Positions 35,210 through 44,406 of a stretch of 64,000 bases of DNA are shown here, in pieces. Position numbers and translations under genes: made by a program. The notes under the pieces are model-generated. The model saw nothing but the letters and a program-made list of their open reading frames with translations. It searched no databases and was not told the DNA's origin. The stretch's first letter is position 1; each line of letters starts with the position of its first letter. Where the stretch lies: the NCBI RefSeq assembly GCF_900167075.1, contig NZ_FUWH01000001.1, positions 496,001 through 560,000 on the forward strand, written 5' to 3'. Source of the stretch: Sediminibacterium ginsengisoli (GTDB lineage: Bacteria; Bacteroidota; Bacteroidia; Chitinophagales; Chitinophagaceae).

Positions 35210-38041
35210 ATGACAGTAAAAACGAAGTCGCCGTCATCGGCTATTCATAACGAAAGTTCAGACCAGATTATTGTGAAAGGTGCCCGGGTGCACAATCTTA
35301 AAAACGTTACCGTTTCTTTTCCACGCAACAAGTTGATTGTGGTAACGGGGGTTTCCGGCAGCGGTAAATCTTCCCTCACGATCGACACGCTTTTTGCCGA
35401 AGGTCAGCGCCGTTATGCAGAAAGTCTCAGCGCGTATGCACGTCAGTTCATGGCCCGTATGGCCAAACCGGATGTTGATTATATCAAAGGCTTATGCCCC
35501 GCTATAGCCATCGAACAGAAAGTGATCACGAGAACACCGCGCAGTACGGTGGGCAGCATGACGGAAATCTATGATTACCTGCGCCTGCTTTATGCGCGTA
35601 CCGGTAAAACTGTTTCTCCAATCAGCGGAAATATTGTGAAGAAGGACGATGTAACGGATGTGGTAGCTGCAATCAGAAGCCTGAAGGATGGCACTAAAAC
35701 GGTGATCATTGTTCCTTTCCGCCTGCATGCAAAACGTGATCTGCGTGAAGAGTTAAACATATTGATGCAGAAAGGCTTTTCAAGGGTATACCAGTTCAGC
35801 AATAGCGATGAACGTGAATTGCTGCGTATAGAAGATCTGCTGGAGCTGTCGGATAAAGAACTGAAGAAAACACTGCTGCCCGCCTCAGAAACAAAAGTGT
35901 TTGTATTGATCGACAGAATTGTGACGAAGGATTTTGATGAAGACGATATTCACCGGCTTTCAGATTCTGTGAATACTGCCTTTTACGAAGGCGAAGGTGA
36001 AATGTTCGTGGAAGCCGATGGTAAGCTGATGCACTACAGCAACAGGTTTGAGCTCGATGGTATCCAGTTCGAAGAGCCGGTTCCCAACCTGTTCTCCTTC
36101 AACAATCCATTCGGTGCATGCCCTACCTGTGAAGGCTTCAGCCAGGTGCTGGGAATAGATGCCGACCTGGTGATCCCCGACAGGCGTTTAAGCGTTTACG
36201 ACGGTGCAGTAGCGCCCTGGAAAGGCGAGAAACTGGGCTGGTGGCGCGAGCAGTTTGTGAAAGAGGCTTCCAAAACAAAATTCCCTGTTCATAAAGCTAT
36301 TGCAGATCTTACCAAAGAGCAATATAACCAGCTCTGGAACGGCATAGGCGGTGCGCTTGGAATTCATGATTTTTTTAAGGAAGTGGAACAGAACCTGTAC
36401 AAGGTACAGTACCGCGTATTGCTCAGCCGTTACCGCGGAAGAACAACCTGTACTGATTGCGGTGGCTACAGGCTGAGGAAAGAAGCTTTATATGTAAAAG
36501 TGGGTGGTTGTCATATCGGCGAATTATGCGAATGGCAGGTGCGCGACCTGAAGCGCTGGTTCGATGAGTTGTCGCTTTCGGCACACGATCAGCAGGTGGC
36601 AAAACGCATCATGCTGGAAATACACCAGCGCCTGCAGACACTGATAGATGTAGGGCTTGGTTACCTCACACTCAACAGGCTTGCAAACTCACTGAGCGGC
36701 GGCGAAAGCCAGCGTATACAGCTTACCCGAAGCCTGGGCAGTAATCTTACCAATTCGCTTTATATACTGGACGAACCCTCAATCGGTCTGCACTCGCGCG
36801 ATACGGAAAAACTGATCGGCGTACTGAAATCTTTGAGGGATCTTGGCAATACGGTAGTTGTAGTTGAGCATGATGAACTGATGATGCGTGAAGCAGATCA
36901 TATCATCGATATGGGGCCGCTTGCTTCTCACCTCGGCGGAGAAGTGGTGGCAGAAGGGGATTACGATACGTTGGTCGCCAACCCGGAAAGTCTTACCGGA
37001 AAATATCTTTCAGGGAAGCTTAAAATCGAAGTGCCCAAACATACGCGCAAATCCAAACGGCAGATCACCGTGGAAGACGCGAGGCAGAACAATCTTCAGA
37101 ACCTTACCGTATCATTCCCGCTGGATGTATTATGTGTAGTGAGTGGTGTGAGCGGCAGCGGTAAAACAACGCTTGTAAAGCAGGTGCTTTATCCTGCATT
37201 GCAGAAAATGCGTGGCGAATTTGCAGATAAAGTAGGTGCACATAAAGCGATCACGGGTGATATCGATCATATTTCGCAGATAGAAATGGTAGACCAGAAC
37301 CCCATCGGTAAATCATCGCGCAGCAATCCTGTTACCTATATCAAAGCATACGATCATATCAGAGACCTTTTTGCAAAACAGCCCCTGTCTAAAATGCGTG
37401 GTTTCCAGCCCAAACATTTTTCTTTTAATGTGGATGGCGGCCGTTGCGATACCTGTAAAGGAGAAGGCGAACAGATTGTTGAAATGCAGTTTCTGGCAGA
37501 TGTGCACCTGACCTGCGAATCATGCGGCGGCAAACGCTTCAAAGACGAAGTGCTGGAAGTGCAGTACAAAGGAAAAAGTGTTCATGACATCCTCGATATG
37601 AGTGTGGATGACGCCGTTGCTTTTTTCAGCGATGATAAAGCGATCCGGCAGGCCATCCAGCCGCTGCAGGACGTAGGGTTGGGCTACGTTAAATTAGGAC
37701 AGAGCAGCGATACCCTCAGTGGTGGCGAAGCTCAGCGTGTAAAGCTCGCCAGCTTCCTTGGCAAGGGCAAAGGCCTCGGTCATATCCTGTTCATATTTGA
37801 TGAACCTACTACCGGTCTTCACTTTCATGACATCCGGAAACTGCTGGCTTCTTTCAACGCACTGATCGACCAGGGACATTCACTCATCGTGATCGAACAC
37901 AACACAGATGTGATCAAATCTGCCGACTGGCTGATAGAACTTGGTCCTGATGCAGGCGATGCCGGTGGCACACTTGTTTACAGCGGCGTACCAGCCGGGT
38001 TGAAAAAGGTTAAGGATAGTTATACCGCAGCGTTTTTGTAG
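35210..38041 (+). CDS. uvrA: Excinuclease ABC subunit A
   Basis: Damage-recognition ATPase of nucleotide excision repair, 943 aa, with two ABC modules. Walker A loops are GVSGSGKSSL near residue 45 and GVSGSGKTTL near 645; ABC signatures LSGGESQRIQL and LSGGEAQRVKL are both present. Zinc-binding cysteine sets occur at CPTCEGF.../CTDCGG and CDTCKGEG.../CESCGG. No uvrB or uvrC lies nearby. A near-leaderless start is suggested by the -7 box 8 nt upstream. Confidence 0.98.
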   Translation: MTVKTKSPSSAIHNESSDQIIVKGARVHNLKNVTVSFPRNKLIVVTGVSGSGKSSLTIDTLFAEGQRRYAESLSAYARQFMARMAKPDVDYIKGLCPAIAIEQKVITRTPRSTVGSMTEIYDYLRLLYARTGKTVSPISGNIVKKDDVTDVVAAIRSLKDGTKTVIIVPFRLHAKRDLREELNILMQKGFSRVYQFSNSDERELLRIEDLLELSDKELKKTLLPASETKVFVLIDRIVTKDFDEDDIHRLSDSVNTAFYEGEGEMFVEADGKLMHYSNRFELDGIQFEEPVPNLFSFNNPFGACPTCEGFSQVLGIDADLVIPDRRLSVYDGAVAPWKGEKLGWWREQFVKEASKTKFPVHKAIADLTKEQYNQLWNGIGGALGIHDFFKEVEQNLYKVQYRVLLSRYRGRTTCTDCGGYRLRKEALYVKVGGCHIGELCEWQVRDLKRWFDELSLSAHDQQVAKRIMLEIHQRLQTLIDVGLGYLTLNRLANSLSGGESQRIQLTRSLGSNLTNSLYILDEPSIGLHSRDTEKLIGVLKSLRDLGNTVVVVEHDELMMREADHIIDMGPLASHLGGEVVAEGDYDTLVANPESLTGKYLSGKLKIEVPKHTRKSKRQITVEDARQNNLQNLTVSFPLDVLCVVSGVSGSGKTTLVKQVLYPALQKMRGEFADKVGAHKAITGDIDHISQIEMVDQNPIGKSSRSNPVTYIKAYDHIRDLFAKQPLSKMRGFQPKHFSFNVDGGRCDTCKGEGEQIVEMQFLADVHLTCESCGGKRFKDEVLEVQYKGKSVHDILDMSVDDAVAFFSDDKAIRQAIQPLQDVGLGYVKLGQSSDTLSGGEAQRVKLASFLGKGKGLGHILFIFDEPTTGLHFHDIRKLLASFNALIDQGHSLIVIEHNTDVIKSADWLIELGPDAGDAGGTLVYSGVPAGLKKVKDSYTAAFL

Positions 38042-38123
38042 ACTGTTGGGTGCAAGTATGACAAAAGAAAACATGTGTTTGAGAAAAAACATAATGCTTA
38101 TTATTGTTCTTATTTGTACCCCA

Positions 38124-38330
38124 ATGAAAGCAGTAGTTTTTAAACCCAAGGAAATTCAGATCATCAAACTCATTTGCCGGCAATATTCCACCAGGGAGAT
38201 CGGAGAGAAAATGGGCATCAGTCATCGTACCATTGAAGGATGCAGGGAAAGAATACTGGAGAAAACAAAAGCCAAGAATATGGTAGGCATAGCAATTTAT
38301 GCCATCAAGAATGGCATCCATAAAATATAG
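38124..38330 (+). CDS. Stand-alone LuxR-type HTH protein
   Basis: Small DNA-binding protein, 68 aa from ATG 38124, consisting only of a LuxR/NarL helix-turn-helix: FKPKEIQIIKLICRQYSTREIGEKMG, then ISHRTIEGCRERILEKTKAKN and a closing IAIYAIKNGI helix. There is no receiver or other sensory domain. The open frame extends up to TTG 38046 and would add 26 residues with a hydrophobic patch (MLIIVLICTP); the shorter start is preferred because it begins at the fold. It could be a truncated response regulator or a true mini-regulator. It lies just behind uvrA. Confidence 0.75.
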   Translation: MKAVVFKPKEIQIIKLICRQYSTREIGEKMGISHRTIEGCRERILEKTKAKNMVGIAIYAIKNGIHKI

Positions 38331-38354
38331 CCGGATATTCTGTTTTGATGTTAC

Positions 38355-38762
38355 TTAACGCAGCCTGTCAAGACTTTTGACGAGCTTCTGATCCCTGTAA
38401 ATATTTCTTATTGCAAGTGCATAAAAGACCGGTGCTGCAAAAGCAAATACCGAAGAAAGTGCTATGCCGCCCGTATTGTAAGTCTGCGTTTTGGAGAAGA
38501 ACAATGCAACATTGATGATGGCAACTGCAAAAGCCGCAATGGTCAGCTTCAGCTGCAAAGACCTGTTCTTATAAAGAAAGATCGCTACAAACCCCGTAAT
38601 CGCAGCTGCAATGGTCAGTATCAGCAAAGGCAGGTTGCCCAGCGCCGTAAAACGTTCTGCAGGTAATGCGCCGATGCTGCCGATATAAAAAGGCAGTTGC
38701 AGGGTGATAAAACCACAGGCAGAAGCTGCCAGTAACCAGATTGTTTGTATGCGTTGTATCAT
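38355..38762 (-). CDS. DUF4293-family membrane protein
   Basis: Small integral membrane protein, 135 aa, with four hydrophobic segments. The beginning MIQRIQTIWLLAASACGF is typical of the DUF4293 family, which is largely confined to Bacteroidota; no function is established. It lies downstream of glyA on the same strand across a 133-bp spacer that holds a long-range inverted repeat. Confidence 0.82.
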   Translation of the reverse strand: MIQRIQTIWLLAASACGFITLQLPFYIGSIGALPAERFTALGNLPLLILTIAAAITGFVAIFLYKNRSLQLKLTIAAFAVAIINVALFFSKTQTYNTGGIALSSVFAFAAPVFYALAIRNIYRDQKLVKSLDRLR

Positions 38763-38791
38763 AAAAATGGTTTGCCGTATTTGAAAAAAAG

Positions 38792-38882
38792 AACGGTCAA
38801 TGGTGTAATATGAAGTTATTCATTTGACTGTAAACAACAAAACTTGTTAAGCCCGATGTTACTGTTCCTTCCATTGACCGTT
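38792..38882. repeat. 12-bp inverted repeat spanning 91 bp between glyA and DUF4293 gene
   Basis: aacggtcaatgg (38792-38803) is the exact reverse complement of ccattgaccgtt (38871-38882), with 67 nt between. The right arm begins 13 nt past the glyA stop. It could fold as a long RNA hairpin in the glyA 3' region or be the ends of a very small element; no target-site duplication is evident. Confidence 0.7.
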
Positions 38883-38895
38883 ATCGGATCAGCGT

Positions 38896-40176
38896 TTAAC
38901 CCATTTCCGGGTAAAGCACAAACTGCTCCATAAATTCATTTACCTGCTTTTTAACGCTGTGGTGCAATGCTTCGTCGTCTGCATTCATCAACACCGTGTC
39001 GATCGAATTTACTACAAATTCCATGTCTTTTTCCACCATGCCGCGCGTGGTAATGGCTGCAACGCCAAAACGGATACCTGATGTTACGAATGCAGATTTA
39101 TCGTCATAAGGAACCATGTTCTTGTTTGCAGTAATATCTGCATGTCCCAGTACCTGCTCGGCTTTCTTGCCGCTGATATTTTTGTTGCGCAGGTCGATCA
39201 GCATCAGGTGATTGTCTGTTCCGCCGCTGATGATCTGGTAGCCGCGGTCTGTAAAGGCTTTGGCCATAGCCTGTGCATTCTTTTGCACCTGCTGCTGGTA
39301 AGTAAGGTATTCCGGTGTGAGGATCTCTCCGAAAGCGATGGCTTTTGCAGCGATCACATGCTCCAGCGGCCCGCCCTGCGTTCCAGGGAATACAGCCATA
39401 TCGATGAGGTTGCTCATCATACGCAGATTGCCCTTTACATCTTTCAGCCCGAAAGGATTTTCGAAATCCTTTTTCATCATGATCACACCGCCTCTTGGTC
39501 CGCGCAGTGTTTTATGTGTGGTAGAAGTTACAAAATGACAGTGATCGAAAGGATAAGATAAAAGTCCTTTGGCGATCAGTCCCGCAGGATGCGCGATATC
39601 TGCCATTACAAAAGCACCGATTTCGTCAGCCACTTTCCTGATCCTTGCATAATCCCAGTCGCGGCTGTAAGCGCTGGCGCCGCAGATGATCAGTTTAGGC
39701 TTTACTTCCCTGGCTTTCTGTTCCAGCATTTCATAATCTACCAGGCCGTCATCTTTCTTTACCCCATAAAAATGTGGCTGGTACAGCTTGCCGCTGAAGT
39801 TTACTGCTGAACCATGGGTAAGGTGACCGCCCATGCTCAGATCGAGACCAAGGATCGCATCGCCGGGCTGGAGAATCGCCAGCATGAGAGCGGCATTGGC
39901 CTGCGCACCGCTGTGAGGCTGTACGTTGGCATATTCCACATCGAATATTTCCTTGAGCCTGTCGATAGCCAGCTGCTCGGTTTTATCCACTATTTCACAA
40001 CCACCGTAATAACGGCGGCCGGGATACCCTTCGGCATATTTATTCGTCATCACATTACCCATCGCCTGCATTACCTGCAGACTGGTAAAATTCTCAGAAG
40101 CGATCAGTTCTATGCCACGGCGTTGTCTTTCCAGTTCCTGCCTGATGATGTCAAAAACAAGGGTATCTCTTTGCAT
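38896..40176 (-). CDS. glyA: Serine hydroxymethyltransferase
   Basis: PLP enzyme that interconverts serine and glycine and loads tetrahydrofolate with a one-carbon unit, 426 aa. The PLP lysine is in [14 protein letters not shown], the N-terminal block [11 protein letters not shown] and [11 protein letters not shown] are invariant family motifs. Start ATG 40176 lies 13 nt from a predicted start site given by the minus-strand -7 box TATTTTTG. With folD, purQ and guaB in the same window it supports nucleotide synthesis. It is divergent from the nucleotidyltransferase gene. Confidence 0.97.
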   Translation of the reverse strand: MQRDTLVFDIIRQELERQRRGIELIASENFTSLQVMQAMGNVMTNKYAEGYPGRRYYGGCEIVDKTEQLAIDRLKEIFDVEYANVQPHSGAQANAALMLAILQPGDAILGLDLSMGGHLTHGSAVNFSGKLYQPHFYGVKKDDGLVDYEMLEQKAREVKPKLIICGASAYSRDWDYARIRKVADEIGAFVMADIAHPAGLIAKGLLSYPFDHCHFVTSTTHKTLRGPRGGVIMMKKDFENPFGLKDVKGNLRMMSNLIDMAVFPGTQGGPLEHVIAAKAIAFGEILTPEYLTYQQQVQKNAQAMAKAFTDRGYQIISGGTDNHLMLIDLRNKNISGKKAEQVLGHADITANKNMVPYDDKSAFVTSGIRFGVAAITTRGMVEKDMEFVVNSIDTVLMNADDEALHHSVKKQVNEFMEQFVLYPEMG

Positions 40177-40192
40177 TGTTTTGAATTTGCTG

Positions 40193-40200
40193 CAAAAATA
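40193..40200 (-). promoter_or_regulatory. -7 promoter element of glyA
   Basis: Reads TATTTTTG on the minus strand, an exact TAnnTTTG match. The predicted start site near 40189 gives a leader of about 13 nt. Confidence 0.5.
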
Positions 40201-40352
40201 AATGTTAATTACATGTGACAGCGCTATTATTTAGCCACCTTTGCATCTGAAGGCCGCCGCATAATGTAAGTGATACACGGTTTCAATAGTTTTCCCTATT
40301 TTCGGCCTGATTGAAAATGCATGGCCCCGATAGCCAGGCAAAATCTCAACAC

Positions 40353-41348
40353 ATGAAAGCAATCATACCCGTTGCAGGGGCCGGAACCAAACTCAGGCCT
40401 CATACTTATACACAGCCCAAGGCATTGATACCTATCGCAGGTAAAACCATACTCAGTTTCATTGTAGACCAGCTTCACGATGCCGGCATCAATGAATTCA
40501 TTTTTATCGTTGGTTATCTCGGTGAAAAAATACAGGACTATGTTAAACAGACCTATCCTGAACTGATAACGCATTTTGTTTACCAGAACGAAAGACAGGG
40601 TACCGGGCACGCCATCGAGCTTACAAAAAATATTGTGGGCGATGATGAAGTGTTTGTTGCGCTGGGCGATACCATCTGCGAATATGATGTGAAAGAAGTC
40701 GTGAACAGTCCTTACAGCATGCTCGGTATTAAAAAGGTAGATGATCCCCGCAATTTTGGTGTTGCCGCCATTGGCGAAGACGGGTTTATCGATCAGCTGA
40801 TCGAGAAGCCGGCCATCCCGAAAAGTAATATGGCGCTGGTGGGTTTGTATAAGATCAAGGAAACGAATTTCCTTTTCGAATGCCTGCATACCCTGTTCAC
40901 ACAGAACATTAAAAGTTATGGTGAATATAACCTGACAGATGCGCTCGACTGTATGATCAAACGCGGCGCGAAAGTTCAGGCCTTCAAGGTGAAGAACTGG
41001 TTCGACTGCGGCCGCAAGGAAACCCTGCTGGAAAGCAATGCAACCCTGCTGAAAAAGCATGGCGGCAACGTAAATCCGGAAGCGCACGGGTTTAAGGATA
41101 CTATCATCATCCCCCCGGTAAGCATTGCGCCGGGATGCGATATTTCCAACTCTATTATTGGTCCGCATGTGGCCATTGGTGCCAATACAACGGTGAAACA
41201 TTCTATCGTGCGCGACAGCATTATCGGCTCGTTCACCAGCCTGTATGAAGTAGTACTCGATAATTCCCTGATCGGCAGTGATGCGGCGGTAAAAGGTTTG
41301 AGCCGCAGCCTCAACATCGGCGACAATACAGAGATAGATTTCGGATAA
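40353..41348 (+). CDS. Sugar-1-phosphate nucleotidyltransferase with left-handed beta-helix tail
   Basis: NTP-transferase of the RmlA/GlmU type, 331 aa from ATG 40353. The nucleotide-binding start is MKAIIPVAGAGTKLRPHTYTQPKALIPI; FVALGDTI holds the metal aspartate, and the sugar site has IEKPAIP. From about 245 the chain becomes hexapeptide-like (VSIAPGCDISNSIIGPHVAIG), suggesting oligomerisation or regulation. The longer start at 40311 adds 14 residues ahead of the conserved N-terminus and is rejected. It makes an activated sugar such as dTDP- or UDP-glucose for envelope polysaccharide; the exact sugar is not determined. Confidence 0.87.
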   Translation: MKAIIPVAGAGTKLRPHTYTQPKALIPIAGKTILSFIVDQLHDAGINEFIFIVGYLGEKIQDYVKQTYPELITHFVYQNERQGTGHAIELTKNIVGDDEVFVALGDTICEYDVKEVVNSPYSMLGIKKVDDPRNFGVAAIGEDGFIDQLIEKPAIPKSNMALVGLYKIKETNFLFECLHTLFTQNIKSYGEYNLTDALDCMIKRGAKVQAFKVKNWFDCGRKETLLESNATLLKKHGGNVNPEAHGFKDTIIIPPVSIAPGCDISNSIIGPHVAIGANTTVKHSIVRDSIIGSFTSLYEVVLDNSLIGSDAAVKGLSRSLNIGDNTEIDFG

Positions 41349-41389
41349 CTGATTGCCGTTACATTCATTTCAAGACACAAACCAGCAGT

Positions 41390-42337
41390 ATGGAATTTTC
41401 AAACCGGGTTACACAGTTATTCGGCGTTAAATATCCCATTATACAGGCGGGTATGATCTGGGCCAGCGGCTGGCGGCTCGCTTCTGCGGTAAGTAATGCG
41501 GGCGGATTAGGTCTGCTCGGTGCCGGAAGCATGTACCCCGAAGTGCTCAGGGAACATATTCGGAAATGCAAGGCTGCTACTTCCAGACCGTTTGGCGTAA
41601 ACGTGCCTTTGTTATACCCGGATATAGAAGTACTGATGAAAGTGATCACGGATGAAAAAGTACCGGTTGTTTTTACCAGTGCCGGTAATCCCAAAACCTG
41701 GACAAAGCAGCTGAAAGATGAGGGGGTAACGGTAGTGCATGTAGTGAGCAGCAGCCTGTTTGCAGCGAAAGCAGCAGCAGCCGGTTGCGATGCGGTAGTG
41801 GCAGAAGGCTTTGAGGCAGGCGGACATAACGGAAGAGAAGAAACCACCACCATGGTGCTGATCCCTGCCGTTCGCGATGCAGTAGATATCCCGGTTATTG
41901 CGGCCGGGGGAATTGCCACAGGAAAACAAATGCTGGCAGCAATGGCATTGGGCGCAGACGGTGTTCAGGTAGGAAGCCGGTTTGTCTGCACACCGGAAGC
42001 GTCATCACATGCAGCATTCAAGGAAGCCATTATACAGGCAAAAGAAGGCGATACCCAGCTGAGCATGAAAAAAACAGTTCCCGTACGCTTGCTGAAGAAT
42101 GAATTTTTCAAAGAAGTCAGTGAGGCGGAAAGCCGTGGTGCTTCTGCCGAAGAGCTGCAGCAGTTACTCGGCCGCGGGCGCGCCAAAAAAGGCATGTTCG
42201 AAGGCGATATGGCTGCCGGCGAACTGGAGATCGGTCAGGTAAGCGCATTGATCAGCCAGGTGAAACCTGCGGCAGACGTAGTGTCTGAGATCTGGCAGGA
42301 ATTCCTGGAAACAGGCAGAGCCTGGAGCAGACTCTGA
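41390..42337 (+). CDS. Nitronate monooxygenase-like flavoprotein
   Basis: FMN-binding TIM-barrel protein of the nitronate monooxygenase/FabK group, 315 aa. Conserved parts are YPIIQAGMIWASG, the catalytic-histidine region AEGFEAGGHNGREE, and phosphate-binding AAGGIATGKQM and LGADGVQVGSRF. It may detoxify propionate-3-nitronate or act as an enoyl-ACP reductase; a clear FabK assignment is not possible from the sequence. It follows the nucleotidyltransferase by 41 nt and is convergent with the SDR gene. Confidence 0.85.
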   Translation: MEFSNRVTQLFGVKYPIIQAGMIWASGWRLASAVSNAGGLGLLGAGSMYPEVLREHIRKCKAATSRPFGVNVPLLYPDIEVLMKVITDEKVPVVFTSAGNPKTWTKQLKDEGVTVVHVVSSSLFAAKAAAAGCDAVVAEGFEAGGHNGREETTTMVLIPAVRDAVDIPVIAAGGIATGKQMLAAMALGADGVQVGSRFVCTPEASSHAAFKEAIIQAKEGDTQLSMKKTVPVRLLKNEFFKEVSEAESRGASAEELQQLLGRGRAKKGMFEGDMAAGELEIGQVSALISQVKPAADVVSEIWQEFLETGRAWSRL

Positions 42338-42357
42338 TTTCTTATTCAAATACAATT

Positions 42358-43113
42358 CTATTTCTGAACATACATCGAGTTGGCCTGCGCAAGACAGGTT
42401 ACAACCAGATCGTTGATGCATACATGTTCGGGCAGGTTGGCTACATATAATGCAATGTCGGCAATATCCTGTGCCTGCAGCGCCTGGTAGCCTTCGTAAA
42501 CCTGGCGTGCTTTTTCTTCATCACCTTTAAACCGGACGATAGAGAATTCCGTTTCCGCTGCGCCGGGATGAATGGCAGTCACTTTTATTTTATGTTGCAA
42601 CAGGTCTATCCGCATGGCCTTGCTGATGGCATCAACGGCATGTTTGGTGGCACAATACGTATTGCCATCTTTGTATACTTCTTTGGCTGCAGTGGAACCG
42701 ATATTGATGATATGTCCTTTTTTTCTTTCCACCAGGTAAGGTAATACGGCTTTGCTTACATACAGCAGGCCCTTCAGGTTGGTGTCGATCATGGTATCCC
42801 AGTCGTCCAGGTTCGCAACTTCAAAACTGTCACGGCCCAGGGCAAGGCCGGCGTTGTTAACAAGCACATCGATCGCCTGCCATTCTTCCGGCAGCTGGCT
42901 GATGGCTGTGTTAACGGCATGCCTGTCGCGTACATCAAAAACAAGCGGTATCACATCCACACCGTAAGTTACCTGCAGATCGCCGGCAAGCTGTACCAGG
43001 ATGTCTTCCCTTCTGCCGGTAATGATACAGTTCCAGCCTGCTTTACAAAAACTGGTAGCAATGGCTTTGCCGAAACCTGATGTAGCGCCTGTTACGAGAA
43101 TGATCTTTTTCAT
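42358..43113 (-). CDS. SDR-family NAD(P)-dependent oxidoreductase (YdfG-like)
   Basis: Classical short-chain dehydrogenase, 251 aa. The cofactor loop is TGATSGFGKAIA, the NNAG motif is VLVNNAGLALG, and the active site is Tyr-x-x-x-Lys in TYCATKHAVD with Ser in NIGSTAAKE. It most resembles the YdfG/3-hydroxy-acid dehydrogenase subgroup that reduces small beta-keto or semialdehyde compounds with NADPH. The upstream MFS gene ends 16 nt before it, so the two may share a transcript. Confidence 0.9.
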   Translation of the reverse strand: MKKIILVTGATSGFGKAIATSFCKAGWNCIITGRREDILVQLAGDLQVTYGVDVIPLVFDVRDRHAVNTAISQLPEEWQAIDVLVNNAGLALGRDSFEVANLDDWDTMIDTNLKGLLYVSKAVLPYLVERKKGHIINIGSTAAKEVYKDGNTYCATKHAVDAISKAMRIDLLQHKIKVTAIHPGAAETEFSIVRFKGDEEKARQVYEGYQALQAQDIADIALYVANLPEHVCINDLVVTCLAQANSMYVQK

Positions 43114-43129
43114 GATATACGGATATGGG

Positions 43130-44323
43130 TTACGAAATTAAGGAACCTGGTGTTTTTTTATTCCATTTAAGCAATAAGCAGAAAGCGATCAGCGCCAGTG
43201 TTGCGGGAAGCAGGAAAGCATACATAAAATGGTCATGACGGTTGCCATAGATCAGCGCCGAAAAATAGGCACCGGAACCGATGCCGGCTTCCAGCGCAAT
43301 ATACATGGATGCCACAGCCCTGCCCCGGTTTTCGGGCAGGCAGAGATCTACGGTCCAGGCAGCAATGGTAGGGCCGTTCATGCCCCAGCTGCAGCCGAAT
43401 ATGGCAGCGCTGAGCAGCAGAACGGGCAGTGAGTTTGCAAATGCGAGCAAGGCCATCGCCAGTGCCATGCCCAATGATGAATAAATGAGCACGGCAATCC
43501 GGCCTTTTCTGTCTGAGCTTTTGCCCGCGGCAATCCTCATCAGTAAAGAGACCGCTGTGTAAAAACCGAAGAACAAACCCTTATTATGACCACCGACGGC
43601 TTCTGTAAGATCCGGCACCAGTGTTAACGTACAGCCGGTAGAAAAGGCGAGCAGCAGCATGATAATGGCCGGTTTTACCGCTGTTTTTTCAAAGACCTCA
43701 TTACGGCTGATCTGTAGTATGCGTGGCGAGAACCGTTGCGGGTTAGGTAGTGTTTCCCTGATATTGTACAGGATCACAACAGACCCCAGTGCCGCTGCCG
43801 AAGAAGCATAAAACATGACATTGTACGAGAATAACTGCACCAGCGTACTGCCGGCAAGCGGGCCGAGCGACATGCCCACGGTATAACCAATGGACAAAGC
43901 ACCCAGTGCTTCTCCGCGCCTCGATTCGTGCACTACATCGGCACCGTAGGCAGAAGTGGCGGTAGGCTTGAAACCGGTAGAAAAACCATGGAAAAAGCGG
44001 AGCAGTAAAAAACCTGCAACAGAAGTAAGTACAGGATATAAAAGACTGCAGATCACACAAACCAGCGAGCCGAATACCATCACCGGAACACGGCCAACGG
44101 TATCGGTGAGCTTGCCGCTGAAAGGACGTGAAATGCCAGCCATTAAAGTGAAAAGCGCAATGATCAGTCCCTTGTATTCCGCACCGCCCAGTCTGGTAAG
44201 ATAACCCGGCAGTTCAGGGATCATCATACTGTAACTGGACGCGAACAGGAAATTACTGATACACAGTAAACCGAATTGCCAGTTGAAATAAGGATGATTT
44301 GCTGCAGGGGCCGTACTTGCCAT
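43130..44323 (-). CDS. MFS transporter
   Basis: Major facilitator superfamily permease, 397 aa from ATG 44323, with twelve hydrophobic segments. The loop 2-3 motif appears as [12 protein letters not shown] and a second one as [12 protein letters not shown]. The ORF can be read to 44476, but that adds 51 Cys-rich residues with no conservation pattern and runs into the guaB promoter. An exact minus-strand -7 box ends 4 nt before 44323. The sequence [20 protein letters not shown] gives a normal cytoplasmic N-terminus. The substrate is unknown; drug or metabolite efflux is likely. Confidence 0.87.
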   Translation of the reverse strand: MASTAPAANHPYFNWQFGLLCISNFLFASSYSMMIPELPGYLTRLGGAEYKGLIIALFTLMAGISRPFSGKLTDTVGRVPVMVFGSLVCVICSLLYPVLTSVAGFLLLRFFHGFSTGFKPTATSAYGADVVHESRRGEALGALSIGYTVGMSLGPLAGSTLVQLFSYNVMFYASSAAALGSVVILYNIRETLPNPQRFSPRILQISRNEVFEKTAVKPAIIMLLLAFSTGCTLTLVPDLTEAVGGHNKGLFFGFYTAVSLLMRIAAGKSSDRKGRIAVLIYSSLGMALAMALLAFANSLPVLLLSAAIFGCSWGMNGPTIAAWTVDLCLPENRGRAVASMYIALEAGIGSGAYFSALIYGNRHDHFMYAFLLPATLALIAFCLLLKWNKKTPGSLIS

Positions 44324-44327
44324 CGCA

Positions 44328-44335
44328 CAAATGTA
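44328..44335 (-). promoter_or_regulatory. -7 promoter element of the MFS gene
   Basis: Reads TACATTTG on the minus strand, followed by TGCG and the ATG. The predicted start site is base 44324, so the mRNA would have a leader of about 1 nt. Confidence 0.5.
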
Positions 44336-44370
44336 GGAACAGCAGGCAAAACAGGACTTTATTAAAAACT

Positions 44371-44403
44371 TTTGGGGCGAACTTGGCGATTGATTTATCT
44401 TTG
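44371..44403 (+). promoter_or_regulatory. Bacteroidota-type guaB promoter, leaderless
   Basis: TTTG (44371-44374), a 21-nt spacer, and TATCTTTG (44396-44403) fit the full consensus. Only 3 nt separate the -7 element from the guaB ATG at 44407, so +1 should coincide with the A of the start codon. Confidence 0.68.
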
Positions 44404-44406
44404 CAC

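Noticed and set aside
38792..38882. Insertion sequence or MITE
   Set aside because: Only one copy is visible, no transposase is present and no target-site duplication flanks the arms; it is kept only as an inverted repeat.
40296..41201. 301-aa open frame on the minus strand
   Set aside because: It lies antisense to the nucleotidyltransferase gene, which has clear family motifs; the antisense protein shows none.
44299..44406. Upstream extension of guaB to 44299
   Set aside because: The extension contains a full -33/-7 promoter and is not similar to IMPDH N-termini; ATG 44407 is used instead.
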